Shown one piece after another: positions 52,385 to 62,206 of a stretch of DNA of 64,000 bases. The stretch is from Roseburia sp. AF12-17LB. Lineage in GTDB: Bacteria; Bacillota; Clostridia; Lachnospirales; Lachnospiraceae. The translations under genes were made by a program, and so were the position numbers. Each line of letters starts with the position of its first letter. Position 1 is the stretch's first letter. A model generated the notes under the pieces. That model saw nothing but the letters and a program-made list of their open reading frames with translations. It did no database searches and had not been told where the DNA came from. The stretch covers positions 52,164 through 116,163 of the forward strand of contig NZ_QUHR01000009.1 of the NCBI RefSeq assembly GCF_003479605.1, written 5' to 3'.

Positions 52385-53710
52385 ATGGAAATTAGTAAAG
52401 AGCGTAAAGAAGAATTATTAGAGACCCATCTTTTGAATTATGAAATGCCGGATGAACAGGAACTTGCAAAGCTTACTTTAGAGGAACTGGAATTTCTGAT
52501 TCGTTCTGCAGAAGTACATCATAAGAAGAAAACCTTTGTGGCAGATAACTTTTTAAAGAAGATAGAAGTGTTTAACAAGATTCTGGCAGATAAAATAAAG
52601 GGATGCAAAGAGCTTTACTGCGCATGGGACAGGCACACCGGTTACCCGCGTGTTATGGGGGACGGAAGTGTATTAATCTTTTCAACGAAAGAATTTGCCC
52701 AAAAGGCAATAGAACATTATAAAGAGCAGAATGTAGAACTGGAATTAAAAGGAATCAGAGGAGACAAGCAGATGTTCTTCTGGGCAAACCTCCACTGGTG
52801 GGGTATGGAAGATCTGATACTGGATGTGGGAAGCTATTCCTGCAGATTAAAAAGAGATGACTTGCTTCCACCACCGGATTTTTCCGAGCTTTCCAAAGCA
52901 CAGATTCCGGTTGTAAATCCGGCTCTGATTCTTGCAATGGCAAGACACAGACAGATTTTATTTGAAGAAAAGAAAGATGAACAGTGGAAACGTGCGGAGC
53001 AGTTCTTATGTGACCGTATGTTAAAAGAGGTAGTCCGCGGGGAATTCTTATGTCCGGTAAAAGTGGTAGAGGACCCGAAGGAAGAAAAGGATGCAGACGG
53101 AAAAAAGGGAACAGCCCTTCAGTTTGCATTGTTACAGGATAGCAATGGAGCACAGTGGATGCCGGTGTATACAGACTGGCAGAGTTTTCAGAAGATTTAT
53201 AATGTAAAGGAATGGAAGGGACAGAAAGTCAGTTTTGACCAGCTGATGAAGATTGCAGGAGAGCGAGATTTTGTAATCAATCCGGGCAGTATGGAACTTC
53301 GGGTAGAAGAGAACCGGAAGAAAATTATTATAGGTTATTTCAAACGCTATAAGAGGCAGGAAGCTGAGATGGCATCTGGCAATCTTGTTGAAAAGAAAAC
53401 GGGTGTATTTGTTGGTGAGCCAATTGCAGAGGCGGATGAACTGAAACAGATACTCAGTGAATATATGAAGAAACAGAAGAATATCAAGAAAGCATATCTG
53501 GTAACGAAAATTGAACGTAAGGATGACATTAGTTATTTGCTGGTTGTAGAGTTTAAGGGTGAGAGAAAGAGCGTCTTTGAAGGAATTGCTGAAGCTGTAA
53601 AGCCGTCCCTTGGCTATATGCGTCTTGATATGCATGAAGCAGACGAAAAGGCAATGGAGCTGATTGGTGAGGTTGCACCATTTTATAAAAAGACTTTTCT
53701 GGGATTGTAA
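52385..53710 (+). CDS. SseB-family protein
   Basis: 441 residues. The middle and C-terminal parts resemble SseB (enhanced serine sensitivity): AQWMPVYTDWQSFQKIYNVK (about 250-270), then FVINPGSMELRVEENRKK near residue 305, the N-P-G-S strand typical of the SseB N-terminal domain, and a C-terminal domain with ILSEYMKKQKNIKKAYLVTK to the end. The first 200 residues are not assigned. SseB members are cytoplasmic and poorly understood. 16 bases before the next gene, so probably in one operon. Confidence 0.75.
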   Translation: MEISKERKEELLETHLLNYEMPDEQELAKLTLEELEFLIRSAEVHHKKKTFVADNFLKKIEVFNKILADKIKGCKELYCAWDRHTGYPRVMGDGSVLIFSTKEFAQKAIEHYKEQNVELELKGIRGDKQMFFWANLHWWGMEDLILDVGSYSCRLKRDDLLPPPDFSELSKAQIPVVNPALILAMARHRQILFEEKKDEQWKRAEQFLCDRMLKEVVRGEFLCPVKVVEDPKEEKDADGKKGTALQFALLQDSNGAQWMPVYTDWQSFQKIYNVKEWKGQKVSFDQLMKIAGERDFVINPGSMELRVEENRKKIIIGYFKRYKRQEAEMASGNLVEKKTGVFVGEPIAEADELKQILSEYMKKQKNIKKAYLVTKIERKDDISYLLVVEFKGERKSVFEGIAEAVKPSLGYMRLDMHEADEKAMELIGEVAPFYKKTFLGL

Positions 53711-53725
53711 ATTGCAGGAGGAAAT

Positions 53726-54313
53726 ATGGAACAAAAAGAATTAGATGGCAAAGTCTGGGAAGTAAGTGGATTCGTATTTGAAAATGAAGAACAGGCAAAA
53801 TTGGCAAAAAAGGAAGTGGAAGGAATCCAGTACATACATGATAATATGAACATGGATAATCCACAGATGGTACAGGAAATCTACCAGAGAATCATGGCTC
53901 AGGAATTGTTCCATACACCGATAGGATATGCCTATCTAAAAGAACTGCAGGATTATCTGAAAGGACTGCCCGGGGTGGATGCATCCGAAATACCAGGTAT
54001 TCCTGTGAAAGATATGGGCTTAGACCTTGACCATGTAGCTGGCAAAGAAAAATCTGGTGAGCACCAGAATGAAAATGCTGATAAAAATTCAGAGGAACAA
54101 CAGGAAACGAAATTACAGAAGCGCTGCCGCATCTTACTTTCTGTGAATATTGTGCTGATTATTATTGTTATTGCCATGTTTGCCATCAGCCTTACCAGTG
54201 GCAGTACCACAATCTTAAATTATGAGACGAAAATCATTAATAAATATGAAGAGTGGGAACAGGAGCTGGATGAAAGAGAAGCGGCACTGGATGCTTTGGA
54301 AAAGCAGAATTAA
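53726..54313 (+). CDS. Single-pass membrane protein with coiled-coil ends, unknown function
   Basis: 195 residues. The N-terminal half is soluble and helical (SGFVFENEEQAKLAKKEVEG; HTPIGYAYLKELQDYLKGLP), followed by an acidic linker, one membrane helix at about 137-158 (ILLSVNIVLIIIVIAMFAIS) and a C-terminal charged coiled coil (IINKYEEWEQELDEREAALD). No family is recognised. It follows the SseB-like gene by 16 bases, so a joint role is possible. Confidence 0.8.
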   Translation: MEQKELDGKVWEVSGFVFENEEQAKLAKKEVEGIQYIHDNMNMDNPQMVQEIYQRIMAQELFHTPIGYAYLKELQDYLKGLPGVDASEIPGIPVKDMGLDLDHVAGKEKSGEHQNENADKNSEEQQETKLQKRCRILLSVNIVLIIIVIAMFAISLTSGSTTILNYETKIINKYEEWEQELDEREAALDALEKQN

Positions 54314-54333
54314 ATCGCAGAAGAACACAAATT

Positions 54334-54361
54334 TGACATATTTATCCGTTAAACTATAGAA
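54334..54361 (+). promoter_or_regulatory. Promoter of the two-component system
   Basis: TTGACA (54334-54339), 16 bases, TATAGA (54356-54361), 20 bases before the ATG. Confidence 0.6.
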
Positions 54362-54381
54362 AAAAGAAGAGGGAAGCAAAT

Positions 54382-55068
54382 ATGGAAAAACGTAAAATTC
54401 TGGTGGTAGACGATGAAAGCCGTATGCGTAAGCTGGTGAGGGATTTCCTGGTAAAACAGAACTTTGAAGTGTTAGAGGCAGGAGACGGAGAAGAAGCCTT
54501 AGACGTATTTTATAAAAATAAAGATATTGCATTGATCATTCTGGATGTTATGATGCCGAAGATGAACGGCTGGGATGTATGCCGGGAAATCAGGGAAAGT
54601 TCCAAGACACCGATTATCATGCTGACAGCCAAGAGTGAAGAAAGTGATGAACTTTTAGGATTTGAACTTGGTGTGGATGAATATATCAGTAAACCATTCA
54701 GCCCGAAGATCCTGGTGGCAAGGGTAGAGGCAATTTTGCGGAGAACCGGCAATTATACGGAAGATGATGTGCTGGAAGTAGGTGGCATTGTAATGGACAA
54801 GGCTGCCCATATGGTAACAATTGACGGCAAAAATATTGATTTGAGCTATAAAGAATTTGAGCTTCTGGCATATTTCATGGAGAATAAGGGAATTGCTTTA
54901 TCCCGTGAGAAAATTCTGAATCATGTATGGAATTATGATTATTTCGGTGATGCCAGAACTATCGATACCCATGTGAAAAAGCTGCGTAGCAAGATGGGCG
55001 AAAAAGGGGATTATATCAAGACAATCTGGGGTATGGGCTATAAGCTGGACATTGATGCACCGCAATAG
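54382..55068 (+). CDS. OmpR/PhoB-family response regulator
   Basis: 228 residues. Receiver domain 1-118 with acidic pocket DDE (LVVDDESRMRK), phosphoacceptor Asp in LIILDVMMPKMNGWD near residue 53, and Lys in ISKPFSPKIL near residue 104. A winged-helix DNA-binding domain follows (LSYKEFELLAYFMENKGIAL; DARTIDTHVKKLRSKMG). It is paired with the kinase gene 22 bases downstream. Targets are not evident; the lipoprotein gene downstream could be one. Confidence 0.95.
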   Translation: MEKRKILVVDDESRMRKLVRDFLVKQNFEVLEAGDGEEALDVFYKNKDIALIILDVMMPKMNGWDVCREIRESSKTPIIMLTAKSEESDELLGFELGVDEYISKPFSPKILVARVEAILRRTGNYTEDDVLEVGGIVMDKAAHMVTIDGKNIDLSYKEFELLAYFMENKGIALSREKILNHVWNYDYFGDARTIDTHVKKLRSKMGEKGDYIKTIWGMGYKLDIDAPQ

Positions 55069-55090
55069 AATGTGATAAGGTGGAAGATAT

Positions 55091-56629
55091 ATGGCAAAGA
55101 ATAAGAAAAAGCAGCATTCCATTACAACGCAGATTACATTGACTATCGTTGGGTTAGTGGCCGGCACGGTATTACTGTGCTGGCTTCTTAATGTTACCCT
55201 GCTGGAAGGCTATTATACCCGCTATAAGCAGGAAGTGCTGGAAAATGGGTTCCAGCAGATTAATGCGGCAAGTGAACAGGGAATCTTAAATACATCAGAT
55301 TATGATATAGATTTTGAAAAAATCTGTTCCAATGGTAACCTGACGATTTTAATTATTACATCCGATGGTACAGTAGTGCGTTCTTCTACCAATGGTGTGG
55401 AAAATCTCAGGATGCAGTTTATGGAAATTATCATGGCAAGTGTGCAGAATGATGATATGCATCTTAATATGAAAGTACTGAAAGCAAACGACAATTATGT
55501 CATGGGAGAAAAAGAGGATACCAGGCTGGAATCGGATTATCTGATTCTCTGGGGAACCCTGGCAGATGGTAATCTTTTGCTGGCGAGAACTCCATTGGAA
55601 AGTATCAAGGAAAGTGCGCAGGTGTCTAATCGTCTGCTGATGGATGTAGGAGTTGTTGCGGTAATAGTGAGTGGTATTATCATTTTTTTTGTTACCCGCC
55701 GTATTACTAACCCAATTCTGCGGCTTACAGATATATCCAAGAAAATGGCAGAATTCGACTTTGATGCCAAGTATGAGGTCAAGGGAGATAATGAGATTGA
55801 ACAGTTGGGCGAGCATATGAACCAGCTATCGGAAATCTTAGAGCGGACCATATCGGAATTAAAGAGTGCTAATAATGAATTGAAGATAGATATCGAAAAG
55901 AAGGAACAGATTGACGAGATGAGAAAAGATTTCCTGTCAAATGTTTCCCATGAGCTAAAGACACCGCTGGCACTGATTCAGGGTTATGCAGAAGGCTTAC
56001 AGGAATGTGTGCAGGACGATCCGGAGAGCAGAAATTTCTATTGTGAGGTCATTACAGATGAAGCAGAGAAGATGAACCGCATGGTAAAGAAACTTCTTAC
56101 TTTGAATCAGCTGGAATTTGGGAATGATGCTATTGTGATGGAACGGTTTGATATCACCGAACTGATCCGTGGAGTAGCTGCCAGTAATGCCATTATCTTA
56201 GAACAGAAAGGAGCTATTCTGGAATTTGACGAGCAGCCGCTTTTTGTGTGGGCGGATGAATTTAAGATAGAAGAGGTTATAACCAATTATCTGAGCAATG
56301 CAATCAACCATTTGGAAGGTGAAAACCGGATTAAAATTTCTTATGAATGTAAGCAGGATGTAGTAAGAGTCAGCGTGTTTAATACCGGAAAGCCGATTCC
56401 GGAAGAAGACATTGATAATATCTGGATTAAATTCTATAAGGTAGATAAAGCAAGAACCAGAGCTTATGGAGGCAGCGGAATTGGTCTGTCCATTGTAAAA
56501 GCAATTATGGATTCCATGCATCAGCAGTGCGGAGTCATTAACCATGAGGATGGTGTGGAATTCTGGATAGAATTAGACACCAGCAATCGCGATGATAACG
56601 AGGAAGAACGTGAAATAACTATTGCCTGA
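55091..56629 (+). CDS. HAMP-domain sensor histidine kinase
   Basis: 512 residues. Two membrane helices (about 14-36 and 178-200) bound an external sensor of about 140 residues; then HAMP (RRITNPILRLTDISKKMAEF), a coiled coil, the H-box SNVSHELKTPLALIQGYAEG near residue 290, N-box NYLSNAINHLEGE and G-box AYGGSGIGLSIVKAIM. Classical EnvZ/WalK-like plan without PAS. It phosphorylates the adjacent regulator in response to an unknown surface signal. Confidence 0.95.
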   Translation: MAKNKKKQHSITTQITLTIVGLVAGTVLLCWLLNVTLLEGYYTRYKQEVLENGFQQINAASEQGILNTSDYDIDFEKICSNGNLTILIITSDGTVVRSSTNGVENLRMQFMEIIMASVQNDDMHLNMKVLKANDNYVMGEKEDTRLESDYLILWGTLADGNLLLARTPLESIKESAQVSNRLLMDVGVVAVIVSGIIIFFVTRRITNPILRLTDISKKMAEFDFDAKYEVKGDNEIEQLGEHMNQLSEILERTISELKSANNELKIDIEKKEQIDEMRKDFLSNVSHELKTPLALIQGYAEGLQECVQDDPESRNFYCEVITDEAEKMNRMVKKLLTLNQLEFGNDAIVMERFDITELIRGVAASNAIILEQKGAILEFDEQPLFVWADEFKIEEVITNYLSNAINHLEGENRIKISYECKQDVVRVSVFNTGKPIPEEDIDNIWIKFYKVDKARTRAYGGSGIGLSIVKAIMDSMHQQCGVINHEDGVEFWIELDTSNRDDNEEEREITIA

Positions 56630-56680
56630 AAGCCGGAAAAATGCTAACATGGAAATAGATTGATAAGTTAAGGAGTGCCT

Positions 56681-57394
56681 ATGATGGACAGAAAGATAAA
56701 AACAACGGCATGTGTGCTGTTGGCTGCGTTATTCTTAGGCGGATGCGGAGAGCAGCCGATTGAATTAACGGAGCAGGAAGAACAGACAATTGTAGATTAT
56801 GCAGCACATGTAGTATCAAAGTATAATATAAAGCAACAGGATGGAATTGTAAGGCTGTCAAAGAGTGAAGAGACAACAGAGACTACAGATACCGAGGCTG
56901 TGGAACAGCCGGATTCCACTGAGCAGATGCCATCAGAAGGTGGAGATGCAACAGGAACTCCGGAGAATGCGGCATCGGACAACAGTGTGTCCTTAAACGA
57001 TGCAGTGGCAATACCGGGCATTGATGTGCAGTATACTGGGGCAGAATTTGCTTCCGTCTATCAGCAGGATTCGTCTTATATCGTAGAGCCGACCGCTGGA
57101 AATAAGTATCTGGTTTTACATTTTCATTTAAACAATGCCGGAACCGAAGCAGTTGATTGTGATATGTTAAGCCGCAAGGTGTCATTCCGCATGACATTAA
57201 ATGACAGCGTGGAAGCTGTTGCACAGGTCTCAATTCTGTTAAATGACCTTGGCACATATCAGGGGACTATTGAAGCAGGAAGTGGCACAGATACGGTTTT
57301 ACTCTTTGAGGTGCCGGAAGGTACACCGGAAGATTTGAGTAAAATCTCTCTGGAAGTAGTCGAAAACACGGTACATAAGACCTGTAATCTATAA
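56681..57394 (+). CDS. Lipoprotein with DUF4352-type immunoglobulin-like domain
   Basis: About 237 residues; ATG at 56681 or 56684 (AGGAG 5 or 8 bases upstream). The signal peptide RKIKTTACVLLAALFLGGCG has a lipobox with Cys near residue 22. A Ser/Thr/Glu-rich linker reaches about 110; the C-terminal domain (DVQYTGAEFASVYQQDSSYI; GNKYLVLHFHLNNAGTEAVD; DTVLLFEVPEGTPEDLSKIS) is the beta-sandwich of DUF4352 lipoproteins. It follows the two-component system and may be its target or sensor partner. Confidence 0.8.
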   Translation: MMDRKIKTTACVLLAALFLGGCGEQPIELTEQEEQTIVDYAAHVVSKYNIKQQDGIVRLSKSEETTETTDTEAVEQPDSTEQMPSEGGDATGTPENAASDNSVSLNDAVAIPGIDVQYTGAEFASVYQQDSSYIVEPTAGNKYLVLHFHLNNAGTEAVDCDMLSRKVSFRMTLNDSVEAVAQVSILLNDLGTYQGTIEAGSGTDTVLLFEVPEGTPEDLSKISLEVVENTVHKTCNL

Positions 57395-57450
57395 AATAGT
57401 AAAAATATCTAAAGAATTGTAAAAAAACGGTGCATTTTTATGTAATATTA

Positions 57451-57459
57451 TGTTATAAT
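57451..57459 (+). promoter_or_regulatory. Extended -10 promoter of cheV
   Basis: TG-T-TATAAT (57451-57459), an extended -10 with no clear -35; about 45 bases before the ATG. No sigma-D flagellar promoter was seen. Confidence 0.5.
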
Positions 57460-57505
57460 TTGAAATAGAAATATTCTAAGAAATGACCTTGGGAGGAAAA
57501 CATAA

Positions 57506-58411
57506 ATGGAGACAAATATTCTGTTAGAAAATGGTACGAACGAACTGGAAGTGCTGGAGTTTACTTTAGGGGATAATCATTACGGAATTAACGTAGCGAA
57601 GATTCGTGAGATTTTATCCTATCAGCCGGTAACCCCGGTACCAAATGCACATCCGAGTGTGGAAGGAATCTTTATGCCACGAGATACCATGCTGACGGTA
57701 ATCAGCCTGAGAAGATGTCTGGGTATGCAGGATGAAGAAGGAAAAGGTTTGTTTATTATCACAAACTTTAATAAATTAAATATTGCATTCCATGTAGATC
57801 AGGTTATTGGAATTCATCGTGTCTCCTGGTCAGAGATTATCAAACCAGATGCAACGATTAATGTCCAGGACAAGGGTGTATCAACCGGAGTCATTAAACT
57901 GGATGGACAGTTGATTGTTATTCTTGACTTTGAAAAAATTATTTCTGATATCAGCCCGGAAACAGGACTTAAGGTATCTGATGTAGAGCATCTGGAAAAT
58001 CGTAACCGTAATGATTCCCCGATTATGATTGCAGAGGATTCCCCATTATTAAGTAAATTGATTACAGATTGTCTGAAGAAAGCAGGTTATACCAACCTGA
58101 ATGTCAATATGAACGGACAGGAAGCATGGGACAAGCTTTGTGCTTATGAGAAAGCTGGCAATGTAAAAGATAAAGTACATTGTATTATTACCGATATCGA
58201 GATGCCATTGATGGACGGACACCGGTTAACAAAACTGGTAAAAGAGAACGATAATATGCATGATATTCCGGTAATCATTTTCTCTTCCCTGGTAAATGAT
58301 GAAATGAGAAGAAAAGGTGAATCACTCGGAGCAGACGCCCAATTGACTAAACCGGAGATTGGAAGTCTGGTACAGGCTATCGACAGACTGATTGACCAGA
58401 CTGGAAAGTAA
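57506..58411 (+). CDS. cheV: Chemotaxis coupling/receiver protein CheV
   Basis: 301 residues: CheW-like domain 1-155 (LEFTLGDNHYGINVAKIREI, then PNAHPSVEGIFMPRDTMLTV) that links receptors to CheA, then a receiver domain 170-300 with EDSPL, phosphoacceptor in IITDIEMPLMDGHRL near residue 232 and Lys in AQLTKPEIG. CheV tunes receptor-kinase coupling by phosphorylation. Its presence indicates a motile organism; no other che gene is adjacent. GGAGG precedes the ATG. Confidence 0.95.
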   Translation: METNILLENGTNELEVLEFTLGDNHYGINVAKIREILSYQPVTPVPNAHPSVEGIFMPRDTMLTVISLRRCLGMQDEEGKGLFIITNFNKLNIAFHVDQVIGIHRVSWSEIIKPDATINVQDKGVSTGVIKLDGQLIVILDFEKIISDISPETGLKVSDVEHLENRNRNDSPIMIAEDSPLLSKLITDCLKKAGYTNLNVNMNGQEAWDKLCAYEKAGNVKDKVHCIITDIEMPLMDGHRLTKLVKENDNMHDIPVIIFSSLVNDEMRRKGESLGADAQLTKPEIGSLVQAIDRLIDQTGK

Positions 58412-58426
58412 GGAAAGAACGCAGAC

Positions 58427-58460
58427 AAAGGGGTGTGATGTTACATCACATCCCTTTCCT
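58427..58460 (+). terminator. Terminator after cheV
   Basis: AAAGGGGTGTGATGT / ACATCACATCCCTTT, 14-bp stem with a one-base gap, followed by CCTTT; works in both directions. Confidence 0.8.
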
Positions 58461-58546
58461 TTACGCTGTCCGGCATCTGCTGGGAGATGTTGTGGCAGAC
58501 CCTGTAAGCAGATATACAGGCAACTTGGATACATGGAGGTATAAAT

Positions 58547-60133
58547 TTGAGTAAGAGTGAAGATTATCTGGACGATTTGCTGAATTCAGTTTCAGATGCT
58601 AACAGAAGAAATAATAAGAAGGATATCGAGAATCTGATTCAATCAATGAATGAAGAAGCTGCAAAGCCAAGAGAACGGGAGAAAAAGCCGGTGGAAAAGA
58701 AGCACGAGGACTACTCCGGCACAGGATTCCAGCGTGAATTTGAACAGGAGCTGGCAACAGGAGCAGCAGATGATTTCCTGCAGGAATTCGAAATGGAATT
58801 AGACGAAGAGGCATCAAATCAGGCAGATATTGATGTCAATGAAGACAAGACATCCGATGTCGAGGAAGCTTCGGAGTCAATCTCATCAGGAACCACAGAT
58901 ATGGCAACAGATGAGTCTGCAGCATCAGATATGATGGAAGATGTGAATGATATCATGGATGCGGTCCGGAAGAAGGTTGGAGATTCCGGAGAGGAAGAAC
59001 ACCCGGATACGTCGAAAACACCAGAAGATGATGCTTCCGGGGAAGAAGAGACGCTGGGCTTCTTTGATACGCCGGATGAAGATTCGGCGGCGGAGATACC
59101 GGAAGCATCAAAGACAGAATCTGAGGAAGAGGAACCACTTCTTTCAGAAGATGATGATGCCATTAATCTTATGGATATGTTATCTGGAGATGCTGACTTA
59201 TCCGATATCGGCGATTTGCTGAAAGCAGATGAAAATGGAGAAGAATTAGAGCATTCAGAAGATGAGGACAGTGAGGTCCAGGATGAATTTGAACGCCTTG
59301 GAAGTATCGAAGAATTAAAGGATTTAAAGGAAGCAAAGGAAAAGAGAAAAAAACAGGGATTCTTCAGTAAAATTATGTCCGTTTTATTTGGACCGGATGA
59401 AGAAGAGGATGATACAAAGATTGCAGAAGATGACAGCCTTGGCAGCATTTCATCTGAGAACAGAGAAATCTTAAAAGAGATGGATGCAGACGAGGGAGCC
59501 GGTAAGAAGGGCAAGAAAGAGAAGAAAAAGAAAGAGAAAAAAGAAAAGAAGGAAAAGGCGAAGAAGGAGAAGGCGCCAAAGGTAAAGAAAGAGAAGCCTC
59601 CAAAAGAAATAGACCGTACGCCACCTCTTCCGAAGAAGCCGGTTATTCTGATTTTTATTATGGCACTTTCCCTTCTAATCTTGATTTTGCTGGGAAGCTC
59701 CAATTTACAGTATGGGCAGGACATGCAGCAGGCAAAGGATGATTTTGCAAGCGGCTCCTATGTAACAGCATTCCAGACCGTAGCCGGTTCTTATGTAAAG
59801 GGAAAAGACGAGAATTTCTATAAGAAGGCACAGGTGCTGGCTTCCATACAGAGCGAATATCAGTCTTATGAGAGCTTAAGCGGAATCAATGAAAATGAAA
59901 TGGCTTTGGATGCGTTGATTCGTGGATATGGCAGATGCGTAGATGGCGCAGACCTGGCTCAGGAATATGAGATAACAGACGAAATGGCAGGACTGAAGAA
60001 TCAGATTTTGCAGCAGTTATCAGACCATTTTGGTGTATCAGAGGAAAAGGCAGCAGAATTGCATGCGATGACAAAGAGAACAGATTATACAAAGGCAATT
60101 CAGGGGATACTTGCAGCAGCAGGACTGGAATAG
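58547..60133 (+). CDS. Acidic/Lys-rich single-pass membrane protein with helical external domain
   Basis: 528 residues from TTG 58547 (GGAGG 7 bases upstream). Residues 1-240 are very acidic and disordered (Asp/Glu/Ser), then a short helical part (GSIEELKDLKEAKEKRKKQG), then a Lys/Glu run of about 40 residues (318-355), a Pro-rich joint (DRTPPLPKKPVILIF) and one membrane helix near 365-385. The external C-terminus of 140 residues is helical and TPR-like (QAKDDFASGSYVTAFQTVAG). No family is recognised. The charge pattern suggests a cytoplasmic docking region close to the membrane. Confidence 0.8.
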   Translation: MSKSEDYLDDLLNSVSDANRRNNKKDIENLIQSMNEEAAKPREREKKPVEKKHEDYSGTGFQREFEQELATGAADDFLQEFEMELDEEASNQADIDVNEDKTSDVEEASESISSGTTDMATDESAASDMMEDVNDIMDAVRKKVGDSGEEEHPDTSKTPEDDASGEEETLGFFDTPDEDSAAEIPEASKTESEEEEPLLSEDDDAINLMDMLSGDADLSDIGDLLKADENGEELEHSEDEDSEVQDEFERLGSIEELKDLKEAKEKRKKQGFFSKIMSVLFGPDEEEDDTKIAEDDSLGSISSENREILKEMDADEGAGKKGKKEKKKKEKKEKKEKAKKEKAPKVKKEKPPKEIDRTPPLPKKPVILIFIMALSLLILILLGSSNLQYGQDMQQAKDDFASGSYVTAFQTVAGSYVKGKDENFYKKAQVLASIQSEYQSYESLSGINENEMALDALIRGYGRCVDGADLAQEYEITDEMAGLKNQILQQLSDHFGVSEEKAAELHAMTKRTDYTKAIQGILAAAGLE

Positions 60134-60142
60134 GAGAACATT

Positions 60143-60763
60143 ATGATAGCAATTATTGACTATGATGCAGGAAACTTAAAGAGTGTGGAAAAAGCATTGG
60201 CATATCTGGGTGAGGAAAGCGTAATTACAAGAGATTTTCATACCATTGAACAGGCAGATAAGGTGATTTTACCGGGCGTTGGTTCTTTTGGTGTGGCAAT
60301 GGATAATCTGAAACGCTATGAACTGGACAAGGTCATCCATGAAGTCTGTGAAAGAAAAGTGCCATTCCTTGGAATCTGCCTCGGACTTCAGTTAATGTTT
60401 GAAGGAAGCGAAGAGTCAGAAGGAGTAGAGGGACTTGGGCTTTTAGAGGGAAAAATTGTGCGGATCCCAGATACCTATGGGCTGAAAATTCCGCATATCG
60501 GTTGGAATTCCCTGCATTTACAGAATAATGGAAGACTGTTTCAGGATGTGCCGATGGATGCCTATGTATATTTCGTGCATTCTTATTATTTACAGGCAAA
60601 GCATGAAGAAATCGTAAAAGCAACTACAGAATATGGAGTCACTATTCATGCATCTGTGGAGCAGGACAACATCTTTGCCTGCCAGTTCCACCCGGAGAAG
60701 AGCAGCTCCGTTGGACTGAAGATACTTAAGAACTTTGCGTCATTACAGGGAGGTGTGAAATAA
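60143..60763 (+). CDS. hisH: Imidazole glycerol phosphate synthase, glutaminase subunit
   Basis: Supplies ammonia to HisF in histidine synthesis. 206 residues. Class I amidotransferase: [17 protein letters not shown]-terminus, nucleophile Cys in [16 protein letters not shown] near residue 79, His and Glu in [14 protein letters not shown] near residue 183. TAATG overlap of one base with hisF. Other his genes are not adjacent, apart from a possible phosphatase at the far end of the window. Confidence 0.97.
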   Translation: MIAIIDYDAGNLKSVEKALAYLGEESVITRDFHTIEQADKVILPGVGSFGVAMDNLKRYELDKVIHEVCERKVPFLGICLGLQLMFEGSEESEGVEGLGLLEGKIVRIPDTYGLKIPHIGWNSLHLQNNGRLFQDVPMDAYVYFVHSYYLQAKHEEIVKATTEYGVTIHASVEQDNIFACQFHPEKSSSVGLKILKNFASLQGGVK

Positions 60764-61524
60764 TGTTTACCAAGAGAATTATTCCATGTCTGGATGTCAA
60801 TGATGGAAGAGTTGTAAAAGGTGTGAACTTTGTGAATTTAAGAGATGCCGGTGACCCGGTGGAAATTGCGGCAGCCTATGATAAAGCCGGAGCAGATGAA
60901 GTGGTATTTCTGGATATTACAGCATCTTCGGATAACCGTAATACAGTAGTAGATATGGTAAGACGTGTAGCGGAAAATGTATTTATTCCATTTACCGTAG
61001 GCGGAGGAATCCGCTGTGTAGAAGATTTTAAAGTGCTGCTTAGGGAAGGTGCAGACAAGATTTCTATTAATTCTTCTGCAATTAATACACCACAGTTAAT
61101 CAGTGATGCGGCAGACAAATTCGGAAGTCAGTGTGTGGTTGTTGCCATTGATGCGAGAAGAAGAGAAGATGGCAGCGGTTGGAACATTTATAAAAATGGC
61201 GGAAGAATTGATGTAGGTATTGATGCGGTAGAATGGGCAATGAAAGTCGAGAAGCTTGGAGCCGGAGAAATTCTTTTGACCAGTATGGACTGTGATGGCA
61301 CGAAAGCCGGTTACGATTTGGAACTGACCAGACAGATTGCAGAAAATGTATCTATCCCGGTCATTGCTTCCGGTGGAGCCGGAACGAAAGAACATTTCTA
61401 TGAAGCGTTGACAGAAGGTAAAGCAGATGCAGCACTGGCAGCATCATTATTCCATTATAAAGAACTTGAAATTATGGACCTTAAGAATTATCTTGCAGGT
61501 CGCGGGGTATCAGTAAGGAGATAA
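60763..61524 (+). CDS. hisF: Imidazole glycerol phosphate synthase, cyclase subunit
   Basis: TIM-barrel cyclase; uses ammonia from HisH to form IGP and AICAR. 253 residues, standard. [19 protein letters not shown] has catalytic Asp11, VGGGIR and INSSAINTP hold phosphate, [17 protein letters not shown] has the second catalytic Asp near 130-180, and [11 protein letters not shown] completes phosphate binding. One-base overlap with hisH. Confidence 0.97.
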   Translation: MFTKRIIPCLDVNDGRVVKGVNFVNLRDAGDPVEIAAAYDKAGADEVVFLDITASSDNRNTVVDMVRRVAENVFIPFTVGGGIRCVEDFKVLLREGADKISINSSAINTPQLISDAADKFGSQCVVVAIDARRREDGSGWNIYKNGGRIDVGIDAVEWAMKVEKLGAGEILLTSMDCDGTKAGYDLELTRQIAENVSIPVIASGGAGTKEHFYEALTEGKADAALAASLFHYKELEIMDLKNYLAGRGVSVRR

Positions 61525-61528
61525 AACT

Positions 61529-62206
61529 ATGGCAATGATTACCAATGACTGGCTGGACAGTGTATCTGCCGAGTTTAAAAAGCCATATTACAGAGATTTA
61601 TATGATTTTGTAAAAAAAGAATACAGCACCCATGTGGTATATCCACCGGCAGATGATATCTTTAATGCCTTGCACTTAACACCGCTTTCAGAAGTAAAGG
61701 TGCTGATTTTGGGACAGGATCCATACCATAATGAACATCAGGCACATGGCCTTAGTTTTTCCGTACTGCCGGATCAGAAAGAGATTCCACCATCTTTACA
61801 GAACATCTATAAAGAACTACAGGATGACCTTGGCTGCTATATCCCTGACAATGGTTATCTGGAAAAATGGGCAAAGCAGGGTGTATTATTATTGAACACG
61901 GTTCTGACCGTCCGTGCACATCAGGCGAACTCCCATCAGGGCAAAGGATGGGAGCATTTTACGGATGCCATTATCCAGGCGGTCAATGCCCAGGATCGAC
62001 CAGTTGTCTATATGCTGTGGGGCAGACCGGCACAGAGCAAAATTCCGATGCTTACCAATCCGAAGCATCTGATATTAAAAGCACCTCATCCAAGCCCGCT
62101 TTCGGCATACCGTGGTTTCTTCGGATGCAAACATTTCTCACAGGCGAATGCATTTTTAGAAGAGCATGGAGTAGCACCGATAGACTGGCAGATTGAGAAT
62201 TTGTAG
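61529..62206 (+). CDS. ung: Uracil-DNA glycosylase (family 1)
   Basis: Removes uracil from DNA in base excision repair. 225 residues. Water-activating motif VLILGQDPYHNEHQAHGLSF near residue 62-80 with catalytic Asp, uracil-stacking and Asn in LLLNTVLTVRAHQANSHQGK, and the DNA-intercalation loop HPSPLSAYRGFFGCKHF near residue 187. It starts 4 bases after hisF. Its stop codon lies at the edge of the giant fold-back element B. Confidence 0.97.
   Translation: MAMITNDWLDSVSAEFKKPYYRDLYDFVKKEYSTHVVYPPADDIFNALHLTPLSEVKVLILGQDPYHNEHQAHGLSFSVLPDQKEIPPSLQNIYKELQDDLGCYIPDNGYLEKWAKQGVLLLNTVLTVRAHQANSHQGKGWEHFTDAIIQAVNAQDRPVVYMLWGRPAQSKIPMLTNPKHLILKAPHPSPLSAYRGFFGCKHFSQANAFLEEHGVAPIDWQIENL

Noticed and set aside
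58819-59724. 301-codon Ser/Phe-rich frame antisense to the acidic/Lys-rich gene
   Set aside because: It mirrors Lys/Glu codons (AAG/GAA to CTT/TTC); typical shadow of low-complexity coding.
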